In this document: piece by piece, positions 1 to 8,931 of the stretch
Layout: each line of letters begins with the position of its first letter
How positions within the stretch are numbered: the stretch's first letter is position 1
From: Clostridiales bacterium
GTDB lineage: Bacteria > Bacillota > Clostridia > Oscillospirales > Oscillospiraceae
Direction: 5' to 3'
NCBI GenBank assembly: GCA_022774865.1
Contig: JALFLH010000021.1
Coordinates: 1 to 64,000 of the forward strand
Length of the DNA: 64,000 bases
Made by a program: the position numbers and the translations under genes
Notes under the pieces: generated by a model
Database searches by the model: none
Told to the model about the DNA's origin: nothing
Seen by the model: the letters and a program-made list of their open reading frames with translations, nothing else

Positions 1-353
1 GGAACGAATGCCTCCTGGCTCTTCTCGCGAAGCTCCTTCACCAGCCGCCTGATGGTCGTCTCGCCGCCGGTAAAGCCGCATTCAGTCACCAGCCGGTCAT
101 AGATCCGCTTGGCGGTGTGATGCTGCTTCCTGGATTTGCAATGGCTATCCTCATCCAGACACTGCCTGACGAAAGCCACGACATCCTGGGTAAGTACGGA
201 TGCCTCCCGGGAATAGTCCTTCCGCTCCCAGGGGACGCTGTCGCCGTCCCAGTACTTTTTGACGGTATTGCGGGAGATGTGGAGCGTTGCGGCGATTTGC
301 CGCTGGCTCATGCCGTTCAAACGCATCTTGCGAATCTCTTTGTAAATTTCCAC
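1..353 (-). CDS. istA: IS21 family transposase IstA, N-terminal part (partial)
   Basis: The minus strand encodes at least 117 residues starting VEIYKEIRKMRLNGMSQRQ and continuing off the left edge. Residues about 5-35 form a helix-turn-helix (SQRQIAATLHISRNTVKKYW), the DNA-binding head of IS21 transposases; the DDE catalytic core would lie outside the window. The start is a GTG at 353-351 preceded by AAAGGTGG at a good distance. The plus-strand reading frame over the same bases is a shadow. The family is clear from the HTH sequence and the terminal repeats. Confidence 0.85.
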   Translation of the reverse strand, partial: MEIYKEIRKMRLNGMSQRQIAATLHISRNTVKKYWDGDSVPWERKDYSREASVLTQDVVAFVRQCLDEDSHCKSRKQHHTAKRIYDRLVTECGFTGGETTIRRLVKELREKSQEAFV

Positions 354-395
354 TGTAATAACCACCTTTGTTCGCCCCCTATATAGTCTGAGACT

Positions 396-424
396 ATTAT
401 AGAGGACTATTTCCGGTGGCTCAA
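396..424 (-). promoter_or_regulatory. Promoter for the IS21 transposase
   Basis: On the minus strand TTGAGC (419-424) and TATAAT (396-401) are separated by 17 bp. The -35 box overlaps the inner GTGGCTCA terminal repeat (416-423), so transposase bound to the end could shut off its own promoter. That is inference from overlap. Confidence 0.6.
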
Positions 425-465
425 TTATTCATGAGCGTTTCTCGACTAAGTGGCTCACTTTTATA

Positions 466-1233
466 TTAGCGTTTACATGGCTCGTCCGTAACAATTTCCA
501 CACCCTTCATACGATCCAAGCGATAGGTCATAGTTGTGTTTCTCCTACTGTCCCATGCCAAAACATAGTAGTAACCATCGTTGATTATCAGCTTGAAGGG
601 GCTGATTTTGTAAGTAGCGCCACCCCGACGATCAACTTGCTGCGTGCGGTCTTTGATGGTGAATTTCTGATAGCGGAACTTGATTTTCCTGTTTTGCCGA
701 ATTGCCTGGTTGACTGTCAGCATTGCGCCCATGATTTTTGTGTTCGTGGTTTTATTTCTTCCTACAAGGTATACGTCATTCTGAAGTTCCTCAATCTGGT
801 AGTCGCTGCACAGGTTCTCAATCGCCGCAAGCAGATGTTCTTCCTGACTCTTGGAAATGAACTTGGAAGCCCGAACGCATTCAGCCAGAAGCCGCAATTC
901 CTCAAAATCATAGGGGCGGCGGCTGACCTTGTAACCGTGCTGGACTGCGTCATATTCGACCTCATAGCCCAACAAATCCCTTTCCTCAATCTCCAATTCA
1001 TCCAAATCAAAGTCGATCTCTTTATTCAAAAGGGTAAGAATATCGTCAATGTCTCGCTTGATGGAATGGCGTTCGGCGGTGATGCCGTAATGGGACAGAT
1101 GTTCCTCAATATCTTTCAGCCGCAAGGCGTGGTTTTCATCGGTCTTTTTCAAAAGGATGTCCCAAACCAGAAGGGATTTGTATTTCTGTCCTTCTCTCTT
1201 ACCTCCTGACTTCTTTGCTTTTGTTTCTTCCAT
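466..1233 (-). pseudogene. WYL-domain transcriptional regulator, C-terminus cut by IS21 insertion
   Basis: The 255-residue product has an N-terminal winged HTH (about residues 20-75) and a WYL ligand-sensing domain in the second half (IKFRYQKFTIKDR, FKLIINDGYYYVLAWD, TYRLDRMKGVEIV). WYL regulators usually run beyond 300 residues with a C-terminal WCX extension. Here the reading ends in TDEPCKR, and the last three codons (TGT AAA CGC) are the first bases of the adjoining IS21 end. The start chosen is the ATG at 1233 (MEETKAKK) behind AGGGGGCTGCC; an in-frame ATG at 1281 has no ribosome binding site. The protein may keep partial DNA binding, but ligand sensing is probably impaired. Confidence 0.75.
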
Positions 1234-1419
1234 TTGCGGCAGCCCCCTTTTTTGAAAGTGAATTTTCAAATAGTATAGCATACCAAAAGGAAAGAGAAAA
1301 GGGCGGATTTGAGCTGCTTTTGCTAAGGGCCTGGTTTGATGTGATTACCATGCAAGAGGACATTGGCTTCTTAAATAGAAGTCCACTACTTTTGCAATAA
1401 TTGTGTCTCCCACGAATAA

Positions 1420-1485
1420 TTAATATAGGATGTTGACACTTTCGTTCCATCCAACCATGTGCATAATTTCAGATTCAGAAATCAT
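1420..1485 (-). CDS. Possible 21-residue peptide ORF overlapping the recombinase fragment
   Basis: An ATG at 1485 with a close GGAGG (complement of 1491-1495) opens a 21-codon frame (MISESEIMHMVGWNESVNILY). It overlaps the stop of the recombinase fragment by 11 bp in another frame. I do not recognise it. It may be a remnant of a gene broken by rearrangement, and the only support is the ribosome binding site. The 1234-1419 stretch between it and the WYL gene shows no convincing gene. Confidence 0.2.
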   Translation of the reverse strand: MISESEIMHMVGWNESVNILY

Positions 1486-1795
1486 TTTTTCCTCCGACGT
1501 AATTATCTTGTATGTAGTCTTGCTTTGCCGCCCATGCAAATAGGGCATGAAGATACTGATAGGGATGATTGAATCTGGCAGGGCTGGTTTTGGGAATGTC
1601 AGCGAAGTATTCCAAAATTTCAATCTTCAGGACATCCACATCCAAGGAATTTTGGGATTGTTCAAGAAACTTGTCGATGTACTTTTTGTAGTCGTTCAGG
1701 GTTCGCTCACGGACTTTCTGAGCCTTTTTCAGGGCAAGAAACTCATTGGCAACTTCTCTCAAGGTTCGGTCGTCGCAGACCATTTTCATTCGCAT
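1475..1795 (-). pseudogene. Tyrosine recombinase (integrase) fragment, core-binding domain only
   Basis: The 106-residue product (MRMKMVCDDRTLREVANEFL...) matches the SAM-like N-terminal core-binding domain of phage and ICE integrases: a helical region of about 80 residues with YKKYIDKFLEQ and ARFNHPYQYLHALFAWA. The catalytic domain with R-H-R-Y residues is absent; the frame stops after QDNYVGGKNDF. The start is the ATG at 1795 behind GAGGTG; an upstream TTG at 1819 also opens the frame. It lies 130 bp from tRNA-Trp, a typical integrase target, and a 17-bp copy of tRNA-Trp sequence lies just upstream. Confidence 0.65.
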
Positions 1796-1816
1796 ACTTT
1801 GCACCTCACAATTTGT

Positions 1817-1833
1817 CAAAACCGTAGGCTCAG
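1817..1833. repeat. 17-bp copy of tRNA-Trp sequence, inverted; att-like site
   Basis: CAAAACCGTAGGCTCAG on the plus strand here is identical to the minus-strand tRNA-Trp sequence at 1951-1967, which covers the anticodon stem 3' side and variable region. It lies immediately upstream of the integrase fragment. Integration into a tRNA leaves direct repeats, so the inverted order implies a later inversion or another origin. Confidence 0.5.
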
Positions 1834-1884
1834 AAGCATTTTTTGAGTTTCTCGAAATCTGTGATTTGAACTTTTAGATAACAA

Positions 1885-1925
1885 AAAATTGGGAATTTAC
1901 GAGTTTTCTCGTAAATTCCCAATTT

Positions 1926-1926
<1 letters not shown>
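1885..1926 (-). terminator. Strong bidirectional terminator after the tRNA genes
   Basis: Arms 1885-1903 and 1908-1926 are perfectly complementary over 19 bp with a TTTT loop. A T run flanks the minus-strand exit and an A run the other side, so it can stop transcription both ways. It begins at the last base of the tRNA-Trp CCA end. Confidence 0.85.
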
Positions 1927-2001
<75 letters not shown>

Positions 2002-2032
2002 ATATATCATAAAGCCAAAAAGCCTAAATCTT

Positions 2033-2109
2033 TGGTGGGCCTTCAGGGATTCGAACCCGGGACGATCCGGTTATGAGCCGGAGGCTCTAACCAACTGAGC
2101 TAAAGGCCC
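2033..2109 (-). tRNA. tRNA with CAT anticodon (tRNA-Met or tRNA-Ile2)
   Basis: The 77-nt cloverleaf has acceptor GGGCCTT/AAGGCCC, D arm TAGCTCAGTTGGTTAGAGC, anticodon loop CTCATAA, T arm GGGTTCGAATCCC and an encoded CCA. It lacks the three G-C pairs in the anticodon stem of initiator tRNA. The GGCTCATAACC arm resembles Firmicute tRNA-Ile2, whose C34 is changed to lysidine by TilS, so automatic labels of Met may be wrong. Elongator Met remains possible. Confidence 0.9.
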
Positions 2110-2144
2110 AAATAACTCCGGAGTATTACCCCGTTACCCGATGT

Positions 2145-2173
2145 ATTCTACCACAGAAGCCACATTCTGTCAA
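2145..2173 (-). promoter_or_regulatory. Consensus promoter for the two tRNA genes
   Basis: On the minus strand TTGACA (2168-2173) and TAGAAT (2145-2150) are 17 bp apart, about 35 bp ahead of the first tRNA. This near-perfect sigma-A promoter is typical of stable RNA genes. Confidence 0.85.
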
Positions 2174-2200
2174 GCTTTTTCTCAATATTTTCCGTGGATT

Positions 2201-2226
2201 GCCGGGCGCGCGGGTGCACGCCCGGC
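2201..2226 (-). terminator. GC hairpin after the CD1247-like gene
   Basis: GCCGGGCG (2201-2208) pairs with CGCCCGGC (2219-2226) around a 10-base loop, 20 bp past the stop of the 2247 gene. There is no strong T run, so it is a weak intrinsic terminator candidate. Confidence 0.4.
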
Positions 2227-2246
2227 ATCATTTTCCGCGAACGGAT

Positions 2247-2705
2247 TTAGTCTTCAGTGGAAAACTCCAGCGTCTCGCCGCAGTTGGGGCAGACAATGGA
2301 ACCCTTCTCCAGAGTTTCCTCGTCAAAGTCGATGACATTACCGCAGGAACAGGTCACTTCATAGATCGTAGAATCCTCATCGCCGAAATCAAAACCCTCA
2401 TCGGCATCTTCGTCATTCTCATCGTCCTCGTACTCTTCCCAATCCTCGTCCTCGTCATCCCAGTCGTCATCCTCGTCATCTTCATCATCCATGATGAAGT
2501 CCTCGATGGCATCCAGATCATCCTCGATCTCATCCAGCTCGTCGGAGATGGCAATGGTGGTATCTTCAATATCGGTGACCTTCCGGGACAGATCACCCAG
2601 AAGATCCACGATGGCGGCAATCATCTTGCCCTCATCGGACTCGGTATTCAGCTTGAGGCCATCCATCAGGCCCTTCAGATAGGCGGACTTTTCAGAAATC
2701 GTCAT
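2247..2705 (-). CDS. CD1247-like N-terminal domain protein with acidic linker and zinc ribbon
   Basis: The 152-residue protein has three parts. Residues about 1-65 form an alpha-helical head (SEKSAYLKGLMDGLKLNTES, LLGDLSRKVTDIEDT) typical of the clostridial CD1247 N-terminal family. Residues about 66-112 are an extremely acidic run of Asp/Glu. The C-terminus carries CxC and CPNC pairs (VTCSCGNVI, IVCPNCGETLEF) that look like a zinc ribbon. Its function is unknown; the layout suggests a protein that contacts transcription or translation machinery, which is inference. The start is ATG 2705, 7 bases after AAAGGAG; the ATG at 2711 lies too close. It sits 44 bp downstream of efp and is probably co-transcribed with it. 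Confidence 0.8.
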   Translation of the reverse strand: MTISEKSAYLKGLMDGLKLNTESDEGKMIAAIVDLLGDLSRKVTDIEDTTIAISDELDEIEDDLDAIEDFIMDDEDDEDDDWDDEDEDWEEYEDDENDEDADEGFDFGDEDSTIYEVTCSCGNVIDFDEETLEKGSIVCPNCGETLEFSTED

Positions 2706-2749
2706 AATCATTCTCCTTTATGCCTGTCGGCAAACTGACGCGGAAACAC

Positions 2750-3313
2750 TTACGCCTTGGAGCGGCCCAGATATTCGCCCGTGCGGGTATCGATCTGAAT
2801 CTTGTCGCCCTCGTTGATAAACAGGGGTACCTTGATTTCAGCGCCGGTCTCCACCGTAGCAGGCTTGGTGACGTTGGTGGCAGTATTGCCGGCGAAGCCC
2901 GGCTCAGTCTTGGTCACAACCAAATCCACAAAATTGGGCACTTCAACACCGAAAACCTTACCCTTATAGCTCATGATGGTACACACATCGTTTTCCTTGA
3001 CGAAGCGGAATGAATCGTCCAGCGCGGATGCATCCAGCGGCTCCAGCTCGAAGGTCTCCTGATCCATGAAGTAGTACAGTTCACCGTCGTTATAGGAATA
3101 CTCCATCTTACGACGCTCCACGTAAGCAGTGGGGAATTTGGCGGTGGGGTTAAAGCTGGTCTCGGTCACAGCACCGGTGATGACGTTCTTCATCTTGACG
3201 CGCACAAATGCTGCGCCCTTACCCGGCTTGACGTGCTGGAATTCCACGACCTGCATAACCTTGCCGTCCATATCAAAGGTAACGCCGTTTCTAAATTCAC
3301 CTGCAGAAATCAT
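2750..3313 (-). CDS. efp: Elongation factor P
   Basis: EF-P binds between the P and E sites of the ribosome and relieves stalling at polyproline stretches. The 187-residue protein has the usual three beta-barrel domains and full family length. The loop tip is at KPGKGAAF with Lys32 in the position of the modified residue; the C-terminal signature is [14 protein letters not shown]. The start ATG 3313 follows GGAGGA. It has its own promoter at 3380-3408 although it lies just after the M24 peptidase gene. No gene for EF-P modification is in the window. Confidence 0.97.
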   Translation of the reverse strand: MISAGEFRNGVTFDMDGKVMQVVEFQHVKPGKGAAFVRVKMKNVITGAVTETSFNPTAKFPTAYVERRKMEYSYNDGELYYFMDQETFELEPLDASALDDSFRFVKENDVCTIMSYKGKVFGVEVPNFVDLVVTKTEPGFAGNTATNVTKPATVETGAEIKVPLFINEGDKIQIDTRTGEYLGRSKA

Positions 3314-3379
3314 ATGATAATATCCTCCTCAATTGCTCTCCCTTTTGGGGGCTATTTCTATACATAGGTTAGCTGATAT

Positions 3380-3408
3380 ATTTTAACCGATACAGGGCAA
3401 GATTTCAA
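3380..3408 (-). promoter_or_regulatory. Promoter for efp
   Basis: Minus-strand TTGAAA (3403-3408), 17 bp, then TAAAAT (3380-3385). It lies in the 113-bp gap between the peptidase gene and efp. Confidence 0.7.
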
Positions 3409-3426
3409 GGGGAAAAGCGAAAATTT

Positions 3427-4491
3427 TCAGACAATCATCAAATTTTTGGGGCTGTGCGTAATATTCTCGCATCCATCCGCCTTAAAAATCACCACATCCT
3501 CAATGCGGACGCCAAATTTTCCGGGCAGATAGATGCCCGGCTCGGCGGACGCGACCATATTGACCTCCATAGGAACCTGCCCGCTGGTGTTGCAGCCGGG
3601 ATTCTCGTGGATCTCAAGGCCCAGGCTGTGGCCGTAGCCGTGACCGAAATATGGGCCGTAACCTGCGTCCGTGATGACCTTCCGGGCAGCGGCATCCACC
3701 TCGCAGCCCTTAACGCCCGCCCGGGTGGCCGCAATGCCCGCAAGCTGTGCCTGCAGCACCACGTCATACACGCGTTTCATCTCGTCCGTGGCAAAACCCA
3801 CGGCAACGGTTCTCGTCATATCGGAGCAATAGCCATGATACAGAACGCCGAAGTCCATGGTGACAAAATCGCCCGGCTGAATCACCCGCTCGCCGGCCAC
3901 GCCATGGGGCAGGCTGGTATTGGGGCCGGACACCACGATGGGATCAAAAGACAGGCCCTGGGCGCCGTTCCTGTACATACAGTAAATCAGTTCCGCCTGA
4001 AGCTCCAGTTCCGTCATGCCCGGATGAATTTTAGCCAGGATCTCCGTGAAAGCCTTATCTGCGATATCCTGGGCCTTGCGCATCAGATCCAGCTCCCACT
4101 CCTCCTTCACGGCGCGCAGGCCGTAGATGGGCTGATTGAAGGGAATCAGCTTGGCGTTCAGCTTCTGCTCATAGCCCATCAGCTCCGCAACGGTCAGATA
4201 ACGCTCCTCATAGCCCAGCGAATGCACACCAAAATCCCGGATGGCATCGTTCAGGCGCTGGAAATAGCCGGTGAACTGGTTCACGTCCAGCACTTCAAAG
4301 CCTTTGATGTTCTTCTGGGCGGACTCAATGTAACGGCTGTCCGTGAAATAACGGCAGCCTGCCCTGGTGACGATGGCAACGCCCTCGGCGATGTCAAACT
4401 CGGCGCCGTAATGACGGCTGTAGCGGCTGGTCAGCAGCAGACCGTCCACTTCCCTATCCAGCAGGGACAGATACTTATCAATATTCTTCAT
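3427..4491 (-). CDS. M24 family Xaa-Pro aminopeptidase
   Basis: This cytosolic metallopeptidase is expected to remove N-terminal residues that precede proline. The 354-residue protein has the N-terminal creatinase-like domain (about 1-125) and the pita-bread catalytic domain (about 130-350). All five metal ligands are visible: the two Asp of FVTMDFGVLY and GYCSDMTRTV, the His of GHGYGHSLGLEIHE, and the two Glu of SAEPGIYL and VRIEDVV. The ATG at 4491 follows AAAGGAG and overlaps the yqeG stop by 4 bp, so the two genes are translationally coupled. Confidence 0.93.
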   Translation of the reverse strand: MKNIDKYLSLLDREVDGLLLTSRYSRHYGAEFDIAEGVAIVTRAGCRYFTDSRYIESAQKNIKGFEVLDVNQFTGYFQRLNDAIRDFGVHSLGYEERYLTVAELMGYEQKLNAKLIPFNQPIYGLRAVKEEWELDLMRKAQDIADKAFTEILAKIHPGMTELELQAELIYCMYRNGAQGLSFDPIVVSGPNTSLPHGVAGERVIQPGDFVTMDFGVLYHGYCSDMTRTVAVGFATDEMKRVYDVVLQAQLAGIAATRAGVKGCEVDAAARKVITDAGYGPYFGHGYGHSLGLEIHENPGCNTSGQVPMEVNMVASAEPGIYLPGKFGVRIEDVVIFKADGCENITHSPKNLMIV

Positions 4492-4991
4492 CTCGATATT
4501 CTCCTTTTCTCAGCAAAAAAAATAAAAGGCATTTCCGCCGCATGGCGCAGCTTCAGCCAGATATTGTGATTATGAATGGCGCGAACCAGAATGGACGTAA
4601 CGTCTGCCAAATTGGCGCCGAGGGTATCGGTATAGATTTGATCGCCCACCAGCGCCGCCTGTGCGGCTGGAGTATGATACTTTGTCAGGCACTCCCGGAT
4701 TCCCCTGCTCCCGGGTTTTTGGGCGTGGGTAATGCAGGGAAGGTCAAAACGCCGGCAGAACGCCTGAACCCGGCTGTTCCGGCTGTTGGACACCACGCAA
4801 AGCTGAATATCCGTCTGCTGCATTTTTCTCAACCAGGCCGCCATCTTTTCCGTCGGCTCATCCGTGGTGTAGGGCACGATGGTATTGTCAAAATCCAGCA
4901 TCAGCAGCTTGATGCCGCGCGCATGGAGAAAATCGGGTGTCAGATCGGTCAGTTCGTCGGTGATCAGTCTGGGCAGCAGGGAAAAAGACAT
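4488..4991 (-). CDS. yqeG: YqeG family HAD-type phosphatase
   Basis: The 167-residue protein belongs to the YqeG branch of HAD phosphatases (IIIA type). Motif I is LMLDFDNTIVPY with the nucleophile Asp; motif II is LCVVSNSRNSR; motif III/IV residues are in AALVGDQIYTDTLGAN. Its physiological substrate is not established. It is the first gene of a two-gene unit with the M24 peptidase and is read from the promoter at 5026-5054. Confidence 0.9.
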   Translation of the reverse strand: MSFSLLPRLITDELTDLTPDFLHARGIKLLMLDFDNTIVPYTTDEPTEKMAAWLRKMQQTDIQLCVVSNSRNSRVQAFCRRFDLPCITHAQKPGSRGIRECLTKYHTPAAQAALVGDQIYTDTLGANLADVTSILVRAIHNHNIWLKLRHAAEMPFIFFAEKRRISR

Positions 4992-5025
4992 ATTCTACTC
5001 CGCACTTTCATATAAGATAGGGATG

Positions 5026-5054
5026 ATTATATCACGAAAGGAGGGATTTGTCCA
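5026..5054 (-). promoter_or_regulatory. Promoter for yqeG and the M24 peptidase
   Basis: Minus-strand TGGACA (5049-5054), 17-bp spacer, TATAAT (5026-5031). It overlaps the ribosome binding site of the divergent gene at 5054. No equally good plus-strand promoter is seen in the short gap. Confidence 0.75.
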
Positions 5055-5752
5055 TGGGTTTGCCTTTGAATCTGGCAATGACGCCGGCAGAAATGTTTTC
5101 CGCCAAAGCGCTTCCCGAAAAGATCGCCTGGATGGCCTGCCATTTTTCGCCTTATGGCGAAGGTCTGACAAACATCCCCGATCTCCTTCCGGCAGGCTCC
5201 ATGCTGATCCTCAATGACCGAATGCCCTGTCAGGGGCACAGCCCCGATCTGGCGGCGCATCAATTGAACGATGCCGTTTCCAGGCTGGACTGTGAAAGCG
5301 TCCTTCTGGACTTCCAACGCCCGCCGGATGCGGAATCGGAGGCAATGGCTGAAGCGATTGTGCGGGCGCTTTCCTGTCCGGCAGCGGTTCCGGTGCACTA
5401 CGCGGAAAAGCTTGGCTGTCCGGTATTCCTGCCCCCCGCCCCGCTCCACGTCCCGTTGGAGGAATATCTGCGCCAATACCAGAAGCAGGAAATCTGGCTG
5501 GAGGCGGCACTGTGCCAGGAAACAATTCGCGTCACGGCATCCGGCACCGCATATTCGCCCCAGCTCCCGCCGGATGGGCTGGCGGGAGGGCACTATGACG
5601 ATATCCTCTGCTGCCGGTATCTGACGAAAATTGCACCGGATGAAGTCCGCTTTACGCTTTTTGACACCCTGCAAACGCTCTCGCGCAAGCTGGAACAGGC
5701 ACAGACGCTGGGTGCCGTCCGGGCTGTCGGGCTGTACCAGCAGCTTGGCTGA
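5054..5752 (+). CDS. Hypothetical protein, unknown family
   Basis: I do not recognise this 232-residue protein. It reads as a real gene: GGAGGG lies 8 bases before the ATG, the composition matches its neighbours, it runs opposite to the surrounding genes, and it ends at a shared terminator. It has no signal peptide or membrane segment. Alternating strand and helix segments (SMLILNDRMP, ESVLLDFQRP, VPVHYAEKLGCPVFLPPA, LGAVRAVGLYQQLG) suggest an alpha/beta barrel-like fold, perhaps a degenerate glycosidase-like protein, but no catalytic signature is evident. An in-frame TTG at 5048 is an alternative start. Confidence 0.75.
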   Translation: MGLPLNLAMTPAEMFSAKALPEKIAWMACHFSPYGEGLTNIPDLLPAGSMLILNDRMPCQGHSPDLAAHQLNDAVSRLDCESVLLDFQRPPDAESEAMAEAIVRALSCPAAVPVHYAEKLGCPVFLPPAPLHVPLEEYLRQYQKQEIWLEAALCQETIRVTASGTAYSPQLPPDGLAGGHYDDILCCRYLTKIAPDEVRFTLFDTLQTLSRKLEQAQTLGAVRAVGLYQQLG

Positions 5753-5759
5753 AAACGCA

Positions 5760-5789
5760 AACGCCGCCCATCTTCCGATGGGCGGCGTT
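5760..5789. terminator. Terminator between convergent genes
   Basis: A perfect 12-bp stem (5760-5771 with 5778-5789) and 6-base loop lie between the plus-strand hypothetical gene and rpsU. A T-rich tail follows on the minus strand, so it serves rpsU best and may also stop the opposing gene. Confidence 0.8.
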
Positions 5790-5815
5790 GAGCACTGTTC
5801 AAGAGGGATTTTCAA

Positions 5816-5998
5816 TTAGTAGAACTTTCTCTTGTTCTTACGGGCAGCTTCAGACTTCTGCTTCCGCTTCAGGCTGGGGCTGACGTAATGCTCGCGCTTC
5901 TTAACTTCGGCGATAACGCCCTCCTTGGCGCAGCTCCGCTTAAAACGGCGCAGGGCGCTCTCCAGAGACTCGTTTTCCTTCACGCGAATTTCAGACAT
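5816..5998 (-). CDS. rpsU: 30S ribosomal protein S21
   Basis: S21 is a small basic protein of the 30S platform near the anti-Shine-Dalgarno end of 16S rRNA. The 60-residue product ([20 protein letters not shown]) has the family sequence with the basic tail [17 protein letters not shown]. The start is ATG 5998 behind GAGGG; the upstream in-frame extension to 6022 is not needed. It is a single-gene unit with a consensus promoter and a 70-base leader. Confidence 0.96.
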   Translation of the reverse strand: MSEIRVKENESLESALRRFKRSCAKEGVIAEVKKREHYVSPSLKRKQKSEAARKNKRKFY

Positions 5999-6018
5999 TG
6001 TTTTCCCTCCCCTCAATA

Positions 6019-6041
6019 GCATCCGGCTAGATCCAGGATGC
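6019..6041 (-). promoter_or_regulatory. Small hairpin in the rpsU leader
   Basis: GCATCC (6019-6024) pairs with GGATGC (6036-6041) in the 5' leader of rpsU, about 20 bases before the start codon. It could be a translational control element, but only the pairing supports this. Confidence 0.3.
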
Positions 6042-6068
6042 GTTCAGGGCCACATACTGGCTTGATAC

Positions 6069-6097
6069 ATTATATAATCTGTTTCGTCGAATGTCAA
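6069..6097 (-). promoter_or_regulatory. Consensus promoter for rpsU
   Basis: Minus-strand TTGACA (6092-6097), 17-bp spacer, TATAAT (6069-6074): a perfect sigma-A promoter just past the end of leuS. Confidence 0.88.
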
Positions 6098-6116
6098 GAA
6101 ATAATTCGATATTTTT

Positions 6117-8540
<2,424 letters not shown>

Positions 8541-8568
8541 GATTATCTGCACCTCTTTCAGTCATCAG

Positions 8569-8931
8569 TTACCCTTGGATGACAATATCTTTCAAATCCA
8601 CCTGCTCAGCGTCTGCCCACAGCCGTTCCAGATCATAAAACTTTCTGGCTTCCTCGGTAAATACGTGAACCACCACGCTGCCGAAATCCAGAAGCTCCCA
8701 GGAATTACCCCGGTGTCCCTCCCGACCCAGCATCGGCTCGCCCAACTGCTCCATGGTATACTCGGCATAGTCGCACAACGTTTTGACATGTGTATTGGAA
8801 GAGCCGGTGCAGATCAGGAAATAATCCGCCAGGCTGGACACCTTTTCAATCCGCAGCAGCCGGATATCGATCCCCTTCTTGGCATCCAACGCCCTGGTCA
8901 CTTCCAGCGCAACCTCTTTCGCACTTAACAT
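8569..8931 (-). CDS. rsfS: Ribosomal silencing factor RsfS
   Basis: RsfS binds ribosomal protein L14 and blocks subunit joining when nutrients are short. The 120-residue protein has the family core (DYFLICTGSSNTHVKTLCD, WELLDFGSVVVHVFTEEAR, FYDLERLWADA). Its start overlaps the end of nadD-yqeK by 7 bp, so the two are translationally coupled. The nadD-yqeK-rsfS order is usual in Firmicutes. Confidence 0.96.
   Translation of the reverse strand: MLSAKEVALEVTRALDAKKGIDIRLLRIEKVSSLADYFLICTGSSNTHVKTLCDYAEYTMEQLGEPMLGREGHRGNSWELLDFGSVVVHVFTEEARKFYDLERLWADAEQVDLKDIVIQG

Larger units (their letters stand above)
1..477 (-). mobile_element. IS21-family insertion sequence, one end (runs off window)
   Basis: This is the upstream end of an IS21-like element whose istA gene reads leftwards off the window. 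Two copies of the 8-bp motif GTGGCTCA lie at 416-423 and 450-457, as expected of the repeated binding sites at IS21 ends. The outer boundary is inferred at 477, where the minus strand reads TGTAAACGC. IS21 ends normally start with TG, and the coding similarity of the neighbouring WYL gene stops exactly there. A boundary at 457 is also possible. The second end and any istB lie outside the window. Confidence 0.75.

Noticed and set aside
1199-1450. 83-codon minus-strand frame between the WYL gene and recombinase fragment
   Set aside because: It overlaps the WYL start, lacks a ribosome binding site and resembles no family.
8541-8568. T-box leader for leuS
   Set aside because: The gap to rsfS is 28 bp with no T-box sequence or specifier hairpin.
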